In this document: positions 44,565 to 53,534 of the stretch, one piece after another | Layout of the letters: each line of letters begins with the position of its first letter | Position numbering within the stretch: the first letter of the stretch is position 1 | Program-made: the position numbers and the translations under genes | The notes under the pieces: model-generated | The model's database searches: none | What the model was told of the DNA's origin: nothing | What the model saw: the letters and a program-made list of their open reading frames with translations, nothing else | Source: Ferroplasma sp. | GTDB lineage: Archaea; Thermoplasmatota; Thermoplasmata; Thermoplasmatales; Thermoplasmataceae | Assembly: GCF_031200575.1 (NCBI RefSeq) | Contig: NZ_CP133597.1 | Span: 62,001-126,000, forward strand | Length of the DNA stretch: 64,000 nucleotides | Reading direction: 5' to 3'

Positions 44565-45210
44565 AGCGGCCCAATAGAGAGATAAATTCAGAGGCTTCTA
44601 TCTGTCCAGGAGCTGTTTCGTGCTTATATGAAGCATAAGCATAATCAGAAACGGTAATGGCAGAAACAAGCCTGAAAAGGCTATTGTTGTTCCCCATAGG
44701 TATGTATGCCAGTTTAATTTGATGATCATTCTTATAATGATACAGGTAATCCAGATCGTCAAGAAATTTTCCCGTATCATTGTAAAGCAATGCTATTTTA
44801 TATATATCAGGGGAAATTGCTGACATGTCCTTTAATACAAGATGCACGTTGTCATTATTTAAACCATGAAATGAAACCATGAGATTTGTATTATTAAAAA
44901 AACTTCTCCGGAAATTGAAAGACCCGATGTCAACATCCACTATTGGAGGAGTGTAATTCATGGCATAAGTATAAATTGTTGTTATCTGATCGGGCTGGCT
45001 GGATCTGAATGTAAATATATAATCAACAAGATTTTTGTTTAAATATTCCAGTACCTGTCCTAAATTTACAGTATCCCTGTGCTCGAAGAGATCATATCTA
45101 ATTTCGTAACTCTTTGAAAAGTCCATAGACCCATTTTCAAATTCCATTTTCATGTGCCTGAAGTCAACGAAAAAAACTGATGTGTAAACCTTACATGAGT
45201 TGCCGGGCAT
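44545..45210 (-). CDS. aroD: 3-dehydroquinate dehydratase type I (divergent)
   Basis: Shikimate pathway step 3. The reading frame extends to 45291, but I start at ATG 45210 (MPGNSCKVYT...), which has TTTTTATA at -28 to -21 and gives 221 residues, the normal size. Type I landmarks: YEIRYDLFEHRD (36-46), catalytic H115 in VSFHG, Schiff-base lysine K138 in YKIALLYND, IPMGN (170-174), R180, and APGQ (200-203). The sequence is divergent, for example lacking the usual double glycine. Type I enzymes are typical of archaea. Confidence 0.85.
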   Translation of the reverse strand: MPGNSCKVYTSVFFVDFRHMKMEFENGSMDFSKSYEIRYDLFEHRDTVNLGQVLEYLNKNLVDYIFTFRSSQPDQITTIYTYAMNYTPPIVDVDIGSFNFRRSFFNNTNLMVSFHGLNNDNVHLVLKDMSAISPDIYKIALLYNDTGKFLDDLDYLYHYKNDHQIKLAYIPMGNNNSLFRLVSAITVSDYAYASYKHETAPGQIEASEFISLLGRFREKYE

Positions 45211-45230
45211 ATTAAAGTATTTCAGTATAC

Positions 45231-45238
45231 TATAAAAA
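45231..45238 (-). promoter_or_regulatory. TATA box of aroD
   Basis: TTTTTATA on the minus strand at -28 to -21 from ATG 45210. It supports that start over the longer open frame and implies a leaderless mRNA. Confidence 0.55.
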
Positions 45239-45293
45239 TTATCTACTGCACATAATATGATAAACCTTTTTACATAGAATATTATATCCACGC

Positions 45294-45560
45294 ATGGATA
45301 TGATAGAGATTAAGAAAGGAGGCAAATACACTGTTGTTTCATCAAGCGGGGATGATAAGCCCCTGGTAACAGAGGGAGAATATTTTGGATACGCTATTCT
45401 TGGAGAGGAGGGATCCCTGGTATTCAGAATTACAACAAACGGAAAAACAAAATTGAGGCTCATACCGGTTGGTTCTGTATCATATATAGAATTTGACGAG
45501 GAGAATGTGGTATCAAAAAATAAGGATGAGGACAGAGGAAAAACCACATATTTCAACTGA
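45294..45560 (+). CDS. Small beta-rich protein, unknown
   Basis: 88 residues, strand-rich (KYTVVSSSGDDKPLVTEGEYFG, LVFRITTNGKTKLRLIPVGSV), with a charged tail ending GKTTYFN. The pattern suggests a small beta-barrel, perhaps Sm- or SH3-like. Divergent from aroD across an 83-bp region. An in-frame ATG at 45300 is an alternative start. No family assigned. Confidence 0.65.
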   Translation: MDMIEIKKGGKYTVVSSSGDDKPLVTEGEYFGYAILGEEGSLVFRITTNGKTKLRLIPVGSVSYIEFDEENVVSKNKDEDRGKTTYFN

Positions 45561-45601
45561 GTTTTAAAATAATTTCACTTATATTAGTTTTACAGATAAT
45601 A

Positions 45602-45610
45602 TTTTTATAT
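45602..45610 (+). promoter_or_regulatory. TATA box of the FAD oxidoreductase gene
   Basis: TTTTTATAT at -28 to -20 from ATG 45630, consistent with a leaderless mRNA. Confidence 0.5.
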
Positions 45611-45629
45611 TCATTTAATATAAATTATA

Positions 45630-46838
45630 ATGCCCTTTGATAAATCTGTGAGATCTGTTATTATAGTAGGTGGTGGAAGTACTGGCTCCAGCATAGCTTA
45701 TAACCTTGCAATAAAAGGTGTAAAAGTGACGCTAGTGGATCGTGGAAGTATCGCATCTGGAAATACAGGGAAATCCAGTGCACTGGTCAGGACCCATTAC
45801 AGCAACAGGCTAATAGCATCCATGGCATTATATTCAATAAATCAACTCAAGAATTTTGGAATGGTTGGATATTCAGGATTTACCAGGACAGGCATGGTAT
45901 TCCCATTTAACGGGGACAACGCCGAAACTGCGAGAAAAAACCGCGACATGCTGCTTGAACTTGGAATAGAGGAAAATGAGATATCAGTATCACAGGTCAG
46001 GGAGTTTTTCCCAGATATTGATTCCAGCGGCTTTGATTACATACTTTATGAACCTGAAAGTGGATATGCTGACCCTGTTGCAACTGCCTCTGCATATGCA
46101 AACGCAGCAAAGGATTTGGGTACGGAAGTATATACTGGCACGGAAGTCGTAAAGGTTGAGAATGAAAGAAAAGGTGCCTCGGTTTATCTGGCATCAGGCA
46201 AAAAATATAGTGCAGATGCGGTTATACTGGCTACCAATACATGGACTAATAATCTTCTTCGATCTTCCGGCATTGATGAACGCAGCCTTCCACCATTATA
46301 TGCTTCCATACATGACATTATATATGTAAGGAGGCCTGAAAATTACCAGGGAATAAAACCAACACTGTGGGACCCCCAGAAGTCAGCCTATTATAAAATG
46401 GAGGGTGAGACGCTTACAGCAATCGGGAGCCTGGACCCACGTATAGATAATGAACCGTTTGATGTCAACAAAAACATTGAGGACCATGTTACTGACAGTT
46501 ATATAGAGGAGTATCTTGCTAAAATAACAGAAAGAATTCCATCCATGGGCAATGCATCAATTGTTGCAGCCATATCCGGCCTGTATGATATGTCGCCAGA
46601 TGGGCAGGCGATCATTGATTCCCTTGCCGCAAATGGAATGGAAAATGTATATATCTGTGCAGGATTGAGTGGACACGGGTTCAAACTTTCCCCTGCTTAT
46701 GGACTAATGGTTGCTGATATGGTAACCGGCATTAAGCCAGAGAATTCATTATTCGACTGGTCGAAATTCTCACTGGCAAGATTCAAGAATGGTTCAGGCA
46801 TAAAATCCATGTATTCAGGAATAGGGACCATATACTGA
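45630..46838 (+). CDS. FAD-dependent oxidoreductase (DAO family, sarcosine/glycine oxidase-like)
   Basis: 402 residues. The FAD dinucleotide motif VIIVGGGSTGSSIAYNLA (residues 10-27), then SGNTGKSSALVRTHYSN, is typical of the DAO family. The C-terminal ICAGLSGHGFKLSPAYG binds FAD. Substrate is probably a secondary or D-amino acid (sarcosine, proline, glycine type); it cannot be fixed from sequence. Confidence 0.88.
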   Translation: MPFDKSVRSVIIVGGGSTGSSIAYNLAIKGVKVTLVDRGSIASGNTGKSSALVRTHYSNRLIASMALYSINQLKNFGMVGYSGFTRTGMVFPFNGDNAETARKNRDMLLELGIEENEISVSQVREFFPDIDSSGFDYILYEPESGYADPVATASAYANAAKDLGTEVYTGTEVVKVENERKGASVYLASGKKYSADAVILATNTWTNNLLRSSGIDERSLPPLYASIHDIIYVRRPENYQGIKPTLWDPQKSAYYKMEGETLTAIGSLDPRIDNEPFDVNKNIEDHVTDSYIEEYLAKITERIPSMGNASIVAAISGLYDMSPDGQAIIDSLAANGMENVYICAGLSGHGFKLSPAYGLMVADMVTGIKPENSLFDWSKFSLARFKNGSGIKSMYSGIGTIY

Positions 46839-46859
46839 ATTTATTGAATAAAATTAATA

Positions 46860-46933
46860 AGCCATCGGAGGGATTCGATCCCCCGACCTGCTGATTACAA
46901 GTCAGCCGCTCTACCATGCTGAGCTACGATGGC
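46860..46933 (-). tRNA. tRNA-Thr (TGT)
   Basis: Minus-strand cloverleaf: acceptor GCCATCG paired with CGATGGC, D-arm GCTC...GAGC, anticodon stem CTGAC/GTCAG-type helix with loop CTTGTAA (anticodon TGT, Thr), T-loop ATCGAAT and discriminator T, as usual for archaeal tRNA-Thr. No intron. Confidence 0.96.
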
Positions 46934-46997
46934 GCAGTTAGTGTATTTAAAATTCTTATATAAAATTTCTATTTATCTTAAATAAAAAATAAAAAGA

Positions 46998-47660
46998 TTA
47001 TTCCTGATGGTTATAGGCTTCCATCACATATTCTGCAAACTGGTCGTCAGGATATGCTCCGGGGAATGTAACATCATCATTTATAACTATGTGTGGTACT
47101 GCTGAAACCCCTGCATCTGATGCTTCCTTGTCAAATTCAAGTGATTCTATCATTTCGCTTTTTATGTTCTTGTTCATCAGGGCGAATTTATGTGCTGTAA
47201 TTACAGCCTTCGGGCAGTACTGGCATGTTGGTGTTACGTAGACTTTTATGGTCACAGGCTTTTCTATTTTTGAGATAAGCTCAACGGCCTTCTTAGATAC
47301 ATCAGCCTCACCGCTTGATACATTCTCAAGATCTTCTATAAGTGATCCGAATTCGTATCCTGATGGAATACCATAATAGATAATTCTTCCATCCTCATCT
47401 CCATGCCTTGCGACTATTGTAGCAGGATATTTTTCAACCTGGTATTTTTCAACCATTTCCTTATCTTTCTCATATACGTACTTGACCACATTTATCTTAT
47501 TGGATAGAGCACCAACCTCATCAACAAGGTTAAGTGTGTCCTTGCAGTACTTGCAGTTGCTATCTTCAGATGTAAAAACTACTAAATCTACCATGTTGGT
47601 TAATTTTTTCTCGAAATCTTCCCTAAGGAATTTTGCATCCTCTTCTCTTATCAAACTCAT
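46998..47660 (-). CDS. pdo: Protein disulfide oxidoreductase with two thioredoxin folds
   Basis: 220 residues built of two thioredoxin-fold units, each with an active-site CxxC: SNCKYCKD near residue 37 and PTCQYCPK near 149. This is the glutaredoxin-like PDO of thermophilic archaea, which makes and shuffles disulfides in cytoplasmic proteins. Conserved cis-proline SAVPHIV follows the second unit. Monocistronic next to tRNA-Thr. Confidence 0.92.
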   Translation of the reverse strand: MSLIREEDAKFLREDFEKKLTNMVDLVVFTSEDSNCKYCKDTLNLVDEVGALSNKINVVKYVYEKDKEMVEKYQVEKYPATIVARHGDEDGRIIYYGIPSGYEFGSLIEDLENVSSGEADVSKKAVELISKIEKPVTIKVYVTPTCQYCPKAVITAHKFALMNKNIKSEMIESLEFDKEASDAGVSAVPHIVINDDVTFPGAYPDDQFAEYVMEAYNHQE

Positions 47661-47742
47661 AATTATCGTATTGACATTTTAATACAGTATATAAATATTA
47701 CTGCACAAATATGTATACTTATTTAAAGACAAAGTATATTAA

Positions 47743-47750
47743 TATAATAT
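47743..47750 (+). promoter_or_regulatory. TATA box of alaX
   Basis: TATAATAT at -25 to -18 from ATG 47768, in an A/T-rich stretch; consistent with a leaderless mRNA. Confidence 0.4.
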
Positions 47751-47767
47751 ATCGCATTACAAAATAG

Positions 47768-48484
47768 ATGACTGAAAAACTTTATTATACCGATATGTAC
47801 GGCAGGGAGTTCGATGCTTCTGTTATCTCTGCCGAAAATGGAAGTATTGTGTTAGATAGAACATTATTTTACCCTACAAGTGGCGGGCAACCAAATGATA
47901 CGGGAATCCTGAAGGCAACAAATGGCGATATACATATAGTTGACGTCAGGCAGGAAGACGGTACAATTATGCATATTGCAGATGGTCGTGTAGATTTGGC
48001 CAGTGGTGAAAAGGTACATGGCATCATAGACTGGGAAAAGCGTTACATACATATGAGATACCATACAGCAGTACATATTATTGATGGTGTGGTAAACAAT
48101 GACTACAAGAACGGGCTACTTACCGGTGGGCAGATATACGATGATCATGCCAGAGTTGATTTTAGTTTTGACATTATAGATAAAGACCTTATAACTGAAA
48201 TAATATCAAGAGCCCAGGATATTGTTAATTCGGGATTAAAGGTATTCCAGCGTGAAATAACCAGATCAGAGGCCCTTAAGATACCGGGACTTTCAAGAAC
48301 AGAGCCAGGCAGGCAATTAATAGAAAAACTGCCGGTTGTGAGGATAATAGAAATTGAAAATTTTGATTTCCAGGCAGATGGAGGCACCCATGTCGCGAAT
48401 ACAAAGGAGGTCGGGCAGATAGAAATGCTAAAAATTGAAAATAAGGGGAAAGGACATAAAAGACTAAGTTTCAGGCTAAATTAA
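47768..48484 (+). CDS. alaX: Alanyl-tRNA editing protein AlaX (AlaX-M type)
   Basis: Deacylates Ser- or Gly-tRNA-Ala in trans. The 238-residue protein has an N-terminal domain (DRTLFYPTSGGQPNDTG) as in AlaRS, and an editing core with HTAVHIIDG (HxxxH) and GGTHVANTKEVG. The usual zinc Cys of CGGTH is an Asp here (ADGGTHV), which may be normal for this subtype. Overlaps the convergent aminotransferase by 14 bp. Confidence 0.92.
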   Translation: MTEKLYYTDMYGREFDASVISAENGSIVLDRTLFYPTSGGQPNDTGILKATNGDIHIVDVRQEDGTIMHIADGRVDLASGEKVHGIIDWEKRYIHMRYHTAVHIIDGVVNNDYKNGLLTGGQIYDDHARVDFSFDIIDKDLITEIISRAQDIVNSGLKVFQREITRSEALKIPGLSRTEPGRQLIEKLPVVRIIEIENFDFQADGGTHVANTKEVGQIEMLKIENKGKGHKRLSFRLN

Positions 48485-49586
48485 CGTCATCTATAAGGAA
48501 TGCCGGGAGCCTTGTTGCCTCTGGTATTTCATCCAAGCTTACCGTTTTATTAACCCCGGATAATTTGAAATATGTATTCAAAAATTTGCCTATATAAAAG
48601 TTATTTATAAGCCCCATTGTTCCTATCCTAAGAGTGTTGCCGGATATTGAACCCATTCCTTTGGATACAGAAATGCCAGCATTTAGAAGTTTTTTTATCA
48701 TCTCACTGTCGTTATTGTAAAAGCAAACAACGGTGTTGGAATATATGTCCTTATTGCCGAATATCCTTACGCCATTTTCTGTTAGTTTATCCCTTATAAA
48801 CTGTGAGGAGGCTTCTATTCTGTTCACCCGGTTAAGGAATCCTTCCCGATCAAGTATTTTCAATGCCATGTTCATAGATTTAAATGCCCCTGTAGCTGGT
48901 GTGTATGCTGTCTCATTCTTATCAAGAAATCTCAGGGAAGTTTTAAGATCCAGATAGAAAGGTGCATTAACTGATTCTGTGTTTTCAATATCATCACATG
49001 CCTCCCTGGACAGGAATATTATTCCAATGCCAGGGATGGCGGCAATGTTTTTCTGGCTACCGGTTACCATAGCATATATCCCTTCCATGCCCATAGAATA
49101 ACCACCAAATCCAGAAACATCATCAACCAAAAGCCTTGCACCTTTTCCATGAACTATTTTTATGATTTCGGAAATATCCCTTATTGCTGTTCCGTTCGAG
49201 GTTTCGTTGTGCACCAAAAATAGTTTATCATAATCCCTGTTTCTGATTTCATTTAAGAGTGATTGCATGTCAAGCATATCATATTTTATAAACTGGGTAT
49301 TTTTTGTTCTTCTTGAGATGGACTCTATAAGTCTTTCACCGAAATCACCATAGCTAATAGAGAGAACCCTTTCATTTTCTTTTATAAGGGAAAATACCAT
49401 GGTTTCCACGGCCAGAGTGCCTGAACCTGTAACCATTACAGTTTTATACGCACCTGAAAATTTATTGAGGAGCAATTGGTTCTCTTCCATAATCTCCCTG
49501 AACTCACGTGAGCGGTGATTGACAACATAGGAACCTGCATTTGCAACAGAGAATGGAACCTCCACTGGGCCCGGTATTAACAGCAT
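48471..49586 (-). CDS. Class V aminotransferase (serine biosynthesis, SerC/AGXT-like)
   Basis: PLP enzyme of the alanine-glyoxylate/serine-pyruvate aminotransferase family. Landmarks: LLIPGPVEVP at the N-terminus, VTGSGTLAVETMVFSLI, LLVDDVSGFGGYSMGMEG, and the lysine loop MVTGSQKNIAAIPGIG. ATG 49586 fits the family start and has GAGTGG upstream. It directly follows serA with overlap, so it likely converts 3-phosphohydroxypyruvate to phosphoserine, as proposed for archaea lacking canonical SerC. Confidence 0.88.
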   Translation of the reverse strand: MLLIPGPVEVPFSVANAGSYVVNHRSREFREIMEENQLLLNKFSGAYKTVMVTGSGTLAVETMVFSLIKENERVLSISYGDFGERLIESISRRTKNTQFIKYDMLDMQSLLNEIRNRDYDKLFLVHNETSNGTAIRDISEIIKIVHGKGARLLVDDVSGFGGYSMGMEGIYAMVTGSQKNIAAIPGIGIIFLSREACDDIENTESVNAPFYLDLKTSLRFLDKNETAYTPATGAFKSMNMALKILDREGFLNRVNRIEASSQFIRDKLTENGVRIFGNKDIYSNTVVCFYNNDSEMIKKLLNAGISVSKGMGSISGNTLRIGTMGLINNFYIGKFLNTYFKLSGVNKTVSLDEIPEATRLPAFLIDDVNLA

Positions 49587-49588
49587 TA

Positions 49589-50491
49589 TTACCACTCATT
49601 GATTATATTTTCGGCAGTCATTATAGCAATTCTCTTCTGGGCCTCCTTTGTCTGGGCACCCAGATGCGGGGTTATCATCACATTATCCATGGTTAGCATT
49701 TCACGTTCATAATCCTCCTTTGCGGGCTCATTCCAGAATACATCACTTACAAACGCTGATATTTTACCATTTTTCAGATATTTAAGCATATCTTTTCCAT
49801 TTATAGCCCTTGCCCTTGAGGTGTTGACTATTATTACCCCTTCCTTTAATTTTGCCAGTTCAGGATCATTAAGTATGTATGGGGAATCCTTTCTCATGGT
49901 TACATTGATTGATATAACATCTGATTTCTGTAGAAGTTCGTCCAGAGATACTTTTTTGACATATTCTGGGTATTCAACTGGCATGGGGTCATATGCTATA
50001 AAATTCATCTTAAAAACCCGGGCTGCATCTACAATTGCCCTGCCAATTCTGCCGAATCCAAGAATTCCAAGAGTTTTACCTTCAAGTTCAATACCCTTTA
50101 ATTTTGTGAAATTATTCTTTTTTGTATTTTCTATACCCTTGTACAGGGACCTGGCGCCTATTACCATCATTGCCAGTGTGATTTCTACAACGCTCTCTGT
50201 AGAGGATCCTGGGGCATAAACAACCTTTATGTGTTTTTCCTCGGCATAATCTGTGTCTATATTATCCACCCCTATTCCGGCTCTTGCGATTATTTTTAAT
50301 TTTTTGGCCCTAGATATGACATCTCTGGTGATTTTGGTTCTACTCCTTACCACTACAACATCATAATTCTCTATTACATTAAGGAGCTCCTGTGCAGATA
50401 TTTCAGGGCTGTAGTTTATTTCAAACCTATCGCTCAATTTTTCCCTTAGTACACTATCAACAGGGTCACATATCAGTACTTTTCCGTACAT
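49589..50491 (-). CDS. serA: D-3-phosphoglycerate dehydrogenase (short form)
   Basis: First step of serine synthesis: oxidises 3-phosphoglycerate with NAD+. 300 residues with the Rossmann motif LGILGFGRIGRAIVDAARVF, the Arg loop VNTSRARAINGK and the catalytic His TPHLGAQTKEA. The ACT and allosteric domains of longer SerA proteins are absent, so serine feedback through those domains is not expected. Operon with the aminotransferase. Confidence 0.93.
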   Translation of the reverse strand: MYGKVLICDPVDSVLREKLSDRFEINYSPEISAQELLNVIENYDVVVVRSRTKITRDVISRAKKLKIIARAGIGVDNIDTDYAEEKHIKVVYAPGSSTESVVEITLAMMVIGARSLYKGIENTKKNNFTKLKGIELEGKTLGILGFGRIGRAIVDAARVFKMNFIAYDPMPVEYPEYVKKVSLDELLQKSDVISINVTMRKDSPYILNDPELAKLKEGVIIVNTSRARAINGKDMLKYLKNGKISAFVSDVFWNEPAKEDYEREMLTMDNVMITPHLGAQTKEAQKRIAIMTAENIINEW

Positions 50492-50717
50492 ATAAAGTGA
50501 TGGTATTATTACTTATAATAATTTCTTACCGCAGTTGAAATCAAATATGGCATCAGGTAATTAATTCAAAAAAGCAATTTATTATCCAGCTTCGAAATAT
50601 ATTGTTAATGTGGCAACATTGGATAGTCTATGACTACCCATGCACTTATCCGGAAGCCCGAACTTTTCCAGATCCATAATCGTATAAAGTATTTATAGGA
50701 TACATGATTTAAGATGT
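50492..50717. other. Divergent promoter region, serA and ACT-domain regulator
   Basis: 225 bp between two divergent genes. AGTATTTATAGGATA ends about 20 nt before the ATG at 50718 and can act as the TATA element for the regulator; ACTTATAATAAT near 50505-50520 is a candidate for serA. No repeat or RNA gene is evident. Confidence 0.35.
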
Positions 50718-51305
50718 ATGCAGCTGGTCTTCGATGAATACTTTAAGTCGTATCCGGTAAAGAAGAGGATAATCGAAAAGCTGTATGCAAATGGGATATC
50801 CATAGTGAATGATAAATTTTTTGTAAACAATATAGAAGTCCCACTGAGCAGTATTGCAAATGCAATAAAGGTGAATAGAAGGACCCTGTATGAGACTATT
50901 AAATTCGTAAATGAAAATCCAGTAGTCAGGGAGATTATGCAGAATATTTCAGTAATCCCTGACATAAAAAAGGTTTCTTTGTTAATGAGGAATGAAATTG
51001 TAACTATATATATAGATAAAGGGATGTATTCCAGGGTTATAGTGGAGGTCATGGATATTTTAAGGAATCATGCCCCCAATATAAAAGAAATATATTCACA
51101 GAATTCTGACTATGAATCTAATTTCATCAGGATTATTTTTTATAATGAGCTGGACGCGTCTGCATTTCGGGGTATTGACAGGATAGCTGGTGTAAACAGA
51201 ATTATCATTAATGCCCCTGAAAAGTTAAATGTTATATGCGATAAGTGCGAAATAAAAATATGCCCGCATAAAATATCCTCAAGTTTAAGGGAACATAATA
51301 TTTGA
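50718..51305 (+). CDS. Predicted amino-acid-metabolism regulator with HTH and ACT domains (COG2150-like)
   Basis: 195 residues. N-terminal HTH (LSSIANAIKVNRRTLYETIKFVN, about 41-63), then ACT-like beta-alpha-beta (VSLLMRNEIVTIYIDKGMYS), and a C-terminal part with CDKCEIKICPH. This is the layout of archaeal COG2150 proteins, predicted ACT-domain regulators of amino acid metabolism. Divergent from serA, which it may control; that is inference from position. Confidence 0.8.
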   Translation: MQLVFDEYFKSYPVKKRIIEKLYANGISIVNDKFFVNNIEVPLSSIANAIKVNRRTLYETIKFVNENPVVREIMQNISVIPDIKKVSLLMRNEIVTIYIDKGMYSRVIVEVMDILRNHAPNIKEIYSQNSDYESNFIRIIFYNELDASAFRGIDRIAGVNRIIINAPEKLNVICDKCEIKICPHKISSSLREHNI

Positions 51306-51368
51306 ACTGGACTATATAATGTCATATATAATAGAAAAATATATATGTAACAATATTTTTAGTATATC

Positions 51369-52289
51369 GTGGATCCAAGGCAGGAACTAATAAAAAATAT
51401 ATACGATTTTCTTAGGAAGAATGATTTCACTGTTTCAGAGCCAGGGCTGTACGGGCTGGTTACCTTCGATTTAATATGCAGGAGAGGCAGTGAAAGGTAT
51501 ATACTCAAAATTCTTTATAATGTAAATACATTCAGCAAGATCGGTGTGGTTCCTCTTATTAAGATGAGTGCAATGACCGATTCCACTGCACTTATAATTG
51601 GTGAAAAGGCTGGAAATGGAAAACTTGAAAGGGGGGTCCTTTATTTCAGGCACGGTGTGCCAATACTTTCGCTGGAAAGTTTCGAGGACTATGTAAATGG
51701 AGATGCTCCGTTTATATATTCAGCTCCAGGCGGATTTTACGTTGGAATAAATGGCCAAAAAATGAGGAGCCTCAGAGAGGAGAAAGATTATTCAATAGGT
51801 TACATAGCACAGAAACTTGGTGTCTCAAGAAGATCGGTATCCCTGTATGAATCAGGGAGCTCTGCTACCATAGACATATATCTCAAACTTGAGTCAATAC
51901 TCAAGGGAGATATCAGCCGTGAAGTTGATATATCAATAACAGCTGAACCTGATATGCCCGTAAGCCCAGCAAATGAGTTTATCAGTGAGGTTCTGAGTAT
52001 TATGAACAGTATAGGCTATGTCTCTGAGTATATAAGCAGAAATCCATTTGACGGTCTTTCTTTCAGTTCTGACGCACGGCTGATCGTAGGGACATTCAAT
52101 GATACCGGCGAAAATTTAAATAGAATAAAATCAATAAAAAAGATAAGTGATGTACTGGAAGAAATACCCATCATAGTTAACAGAGAGAGAACATCCAGAA
52201 AAGATGTTTATGGATGCCGGATAATTAATTTCAGTGATTTGAGAAAGGTTTATGATATTGACCGCTTTAATGAACTGTTAGAAAAATGA
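51369..52289 (+). CDS. Archaeal XRE-type transcription regulator (COG1395-like)
   Basis: 306 residues, GTG start. The N-terminal nuclease-fold-like part (TFDLICRRGSERYILKILYN) is followed by an XRE helix-turn-helix MRSLREEKDYSIGYIAQKLGV/SRRSVSLYESG (about 131-165) and a C-terminal effector part. It matches the archaeal family typified by MJ0586. Overlaps the TraB-like gene by 4 nt. Confidence 0.85.
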   Translation: MDPRQELIKNIYDFLRKNDFTVSEPGLYGLVTFDLICRRGSERYILKILYNVNTFSKIGVVPLIKMSAMTDSTALIIGEKAGNGKLERGVLYFRHGVPILSLESFEDYVNGDAPFIYSAPGGFYVGINGQKMRSLREEKDYSIGYIAQKLGVSRRSVSLYESGSSATIDIYLKLESILKGDISREVDISITAEPDMPVSPANEFISEVLSIMNSIGYVSEYISRNPFDGLSFSSDARLIVGTFNDTGENLNRIKSIKKISDVLEEIPIIVNRERTSRKDVYGCRIINFSDLRKVYDIDRFNELLEK

Positions 52290-52918
52290 ATATGATGTAC
52301 CAGGTTAATGACAGGTTATATATATTTGGAGGGGTAAAGGGGCTTGTTCGAGACGGTGAAGAACTGAGAAAGGAACTTCTGGAAAAAAGACCGGATATAG
52401 TGTTTATAACTATTTCCCCGGAACAGGTTGAGGGCATGAAAGATTTTATAGAGGATCCCTTTGAGGTAGACCTTTCAGATTATGAAATACTTTACGGAAT
52501 TAATCTGGCTAATTACGGAGAGGTTATGACGCCCTCACCTGTATACATAGAAGCGACAAAGTACTGCAAGGAGAATAACATAGAAATGATCGGCCTTGAC
52601 ATGGAAGAGGGGGAATATCAGATCCTTTACAGCAAATACATTAAAACCACAGATTTGCTCAGGCATTCACTGAGAAAGAAGAAGGTCAGCAGGTTTAAGT
52701 TTGATCAGGAAACGCCGGAAGAATTCGTCGAGGCATGGAACAGGGCAGTTGACTTAAAATCTTTCAAGAAGGTTAATGCCGCCAGAGAGGAGTATATAAT
52801 AAATAGAATTGATAGCCTCCTGAAAGAGCACAGTGACGAAAGAATTGTATGTGTTGTTGATTATGACTATTACAAAAGCATCTTGAGGCATTTTGATGAG
52901 CACAGAGAAAACAGATGA
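52286..52918 (+). CDS. Divergent TraB/ChaN-like protein
   Basis: 210 residues, soluble. The start LYIFGGVKGLVRDGEELRKEL and KRPDIVFITISPEQ mirror the TraB fold opening ('kPDvV.ve'). The last third, NAAREEYIINRIDSLL then DERIVCVVDYDYYKSIL, resembles the 'ERD.yM...vvvVvGa.H..gi' block, but the conserved histidines are not kept. A member of the wider TraB/PrgY/ChaN clan is plausible. Translationally coupled to the COG1395-like regulator. Function unknown. Confidence 0.55.
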   Translation: MNMMYQVNDRLYIFGGVKGLVRDGEELRKELLEKRPDIVFITISPEQVEGMKDFIEDPFEVDLSDYEILYGINLANYGEVMTPSPVYIEATKYCKENNIEMIGLDMEEGEYQILYSKYIKTTDLLRHSLRKKKVSRFKFDQETPEEFVEAWNRAVDLKSFKKVNAAREEYIINRIDSLLKEHSDERIVCVVDYDYYKSILRHFDEHRENR

Positions 52919-52941
52919 ATGCCTGTGGAATGTTATCCACC

Positions 52942-53526
52942 TCAAATTTTTCCTTTGAACACTATGTACACCTCCCTGCTATGCTGGCGGGATGCGTTTG
53001 GCTTTGTTATTTTATAAAAATTAAAGTATTTTTTCCATGTATTAACAAACGTATTTGTGGAATCTCCCTGAAACTGCTTCAGTACTGCGTTACCACCACT
53101 TGCCAGTAAAGACATGGAACGCTCCATAACATTTTCACAGAGCAGGTAAGAACCGTAATGATCGCGATTGTAATCTCCACTTGTTTTTATCATTGCGTCT
53201 GATATAATGACATCTATATGATTTATACCGGCTGATATCATTGAATCCCTGATTTTTGATGTAAGATCTGGGTCGTTTATATTCCCCTGTATGAATAACA
53301 CATTTTCTATAGGTTCCATTCTGTTTATATCCACGGATATAACCGGTTTTTCAGTAAATTGCTGGACAACCTGTGTCCATCCACCGGGAGACGAACCGAA
53401 CTCAAGGACATAATTATCGGGATTTATAACATTAAATTTTGACTGTATTTCAAGAAGTTTATAGGAAGCTCTGCTTCTGTAATTCTCCTTTTTTGCCTTT
53501 GTATAATATTTATCCTTCCTATCCAT
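52942..53526 (-). CDS. rlmE: 23S rRNA 2'-O-methyltransferase (RrmJ/FtsJ family)
   Basis: 194 residues. SAM site VLEFGSSPGGWTQVVQQF, and the K-D-K-E catalytic tetrad: SRASYKLLE (Lys), VIISDAMIKTSGDY (Asp), AVLKQFQGD (Lys) and SREVYIV (Glu). The archaeal RrmJ methylates 23S rRNA or tRNA ribose. Followed by gcvH upstream on the same strand (9-nt gap to it). Confidence 0.94.
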   Translation of the reverse strand: MDRKDKYYTKAKKENYRSRASYKLLEIQSKFNVINPDNYVLEFGSSPGGWTQVVQQFTEKPVISVDINRMEPIENVLFIQGNINDPDLTSKIRDSMISAGINHIDVIISDAMIKTSGDYNRDHYGSYLLCENVMERSMSLLASGGNAVLKQFQGDSTNTFVNTWKKYFNFYKITKPNASRQHSREVYIVFKGKI

Positions 53527-53534
53527 AGATAAGT

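Noticed and set aside
45211-45291. Upstream 27 codons of the aroD open frame
   Set aside because: A TATA box lies inside this part, so transcription most likely starts downstream at the ATG at 45210.
50585-50690. Possible structured RNA between serA and the ACT-domain regulator
   Set aside because: No cloverleaf, C/D or H/ACA boxes or stable long hairpin could be made out by eye.
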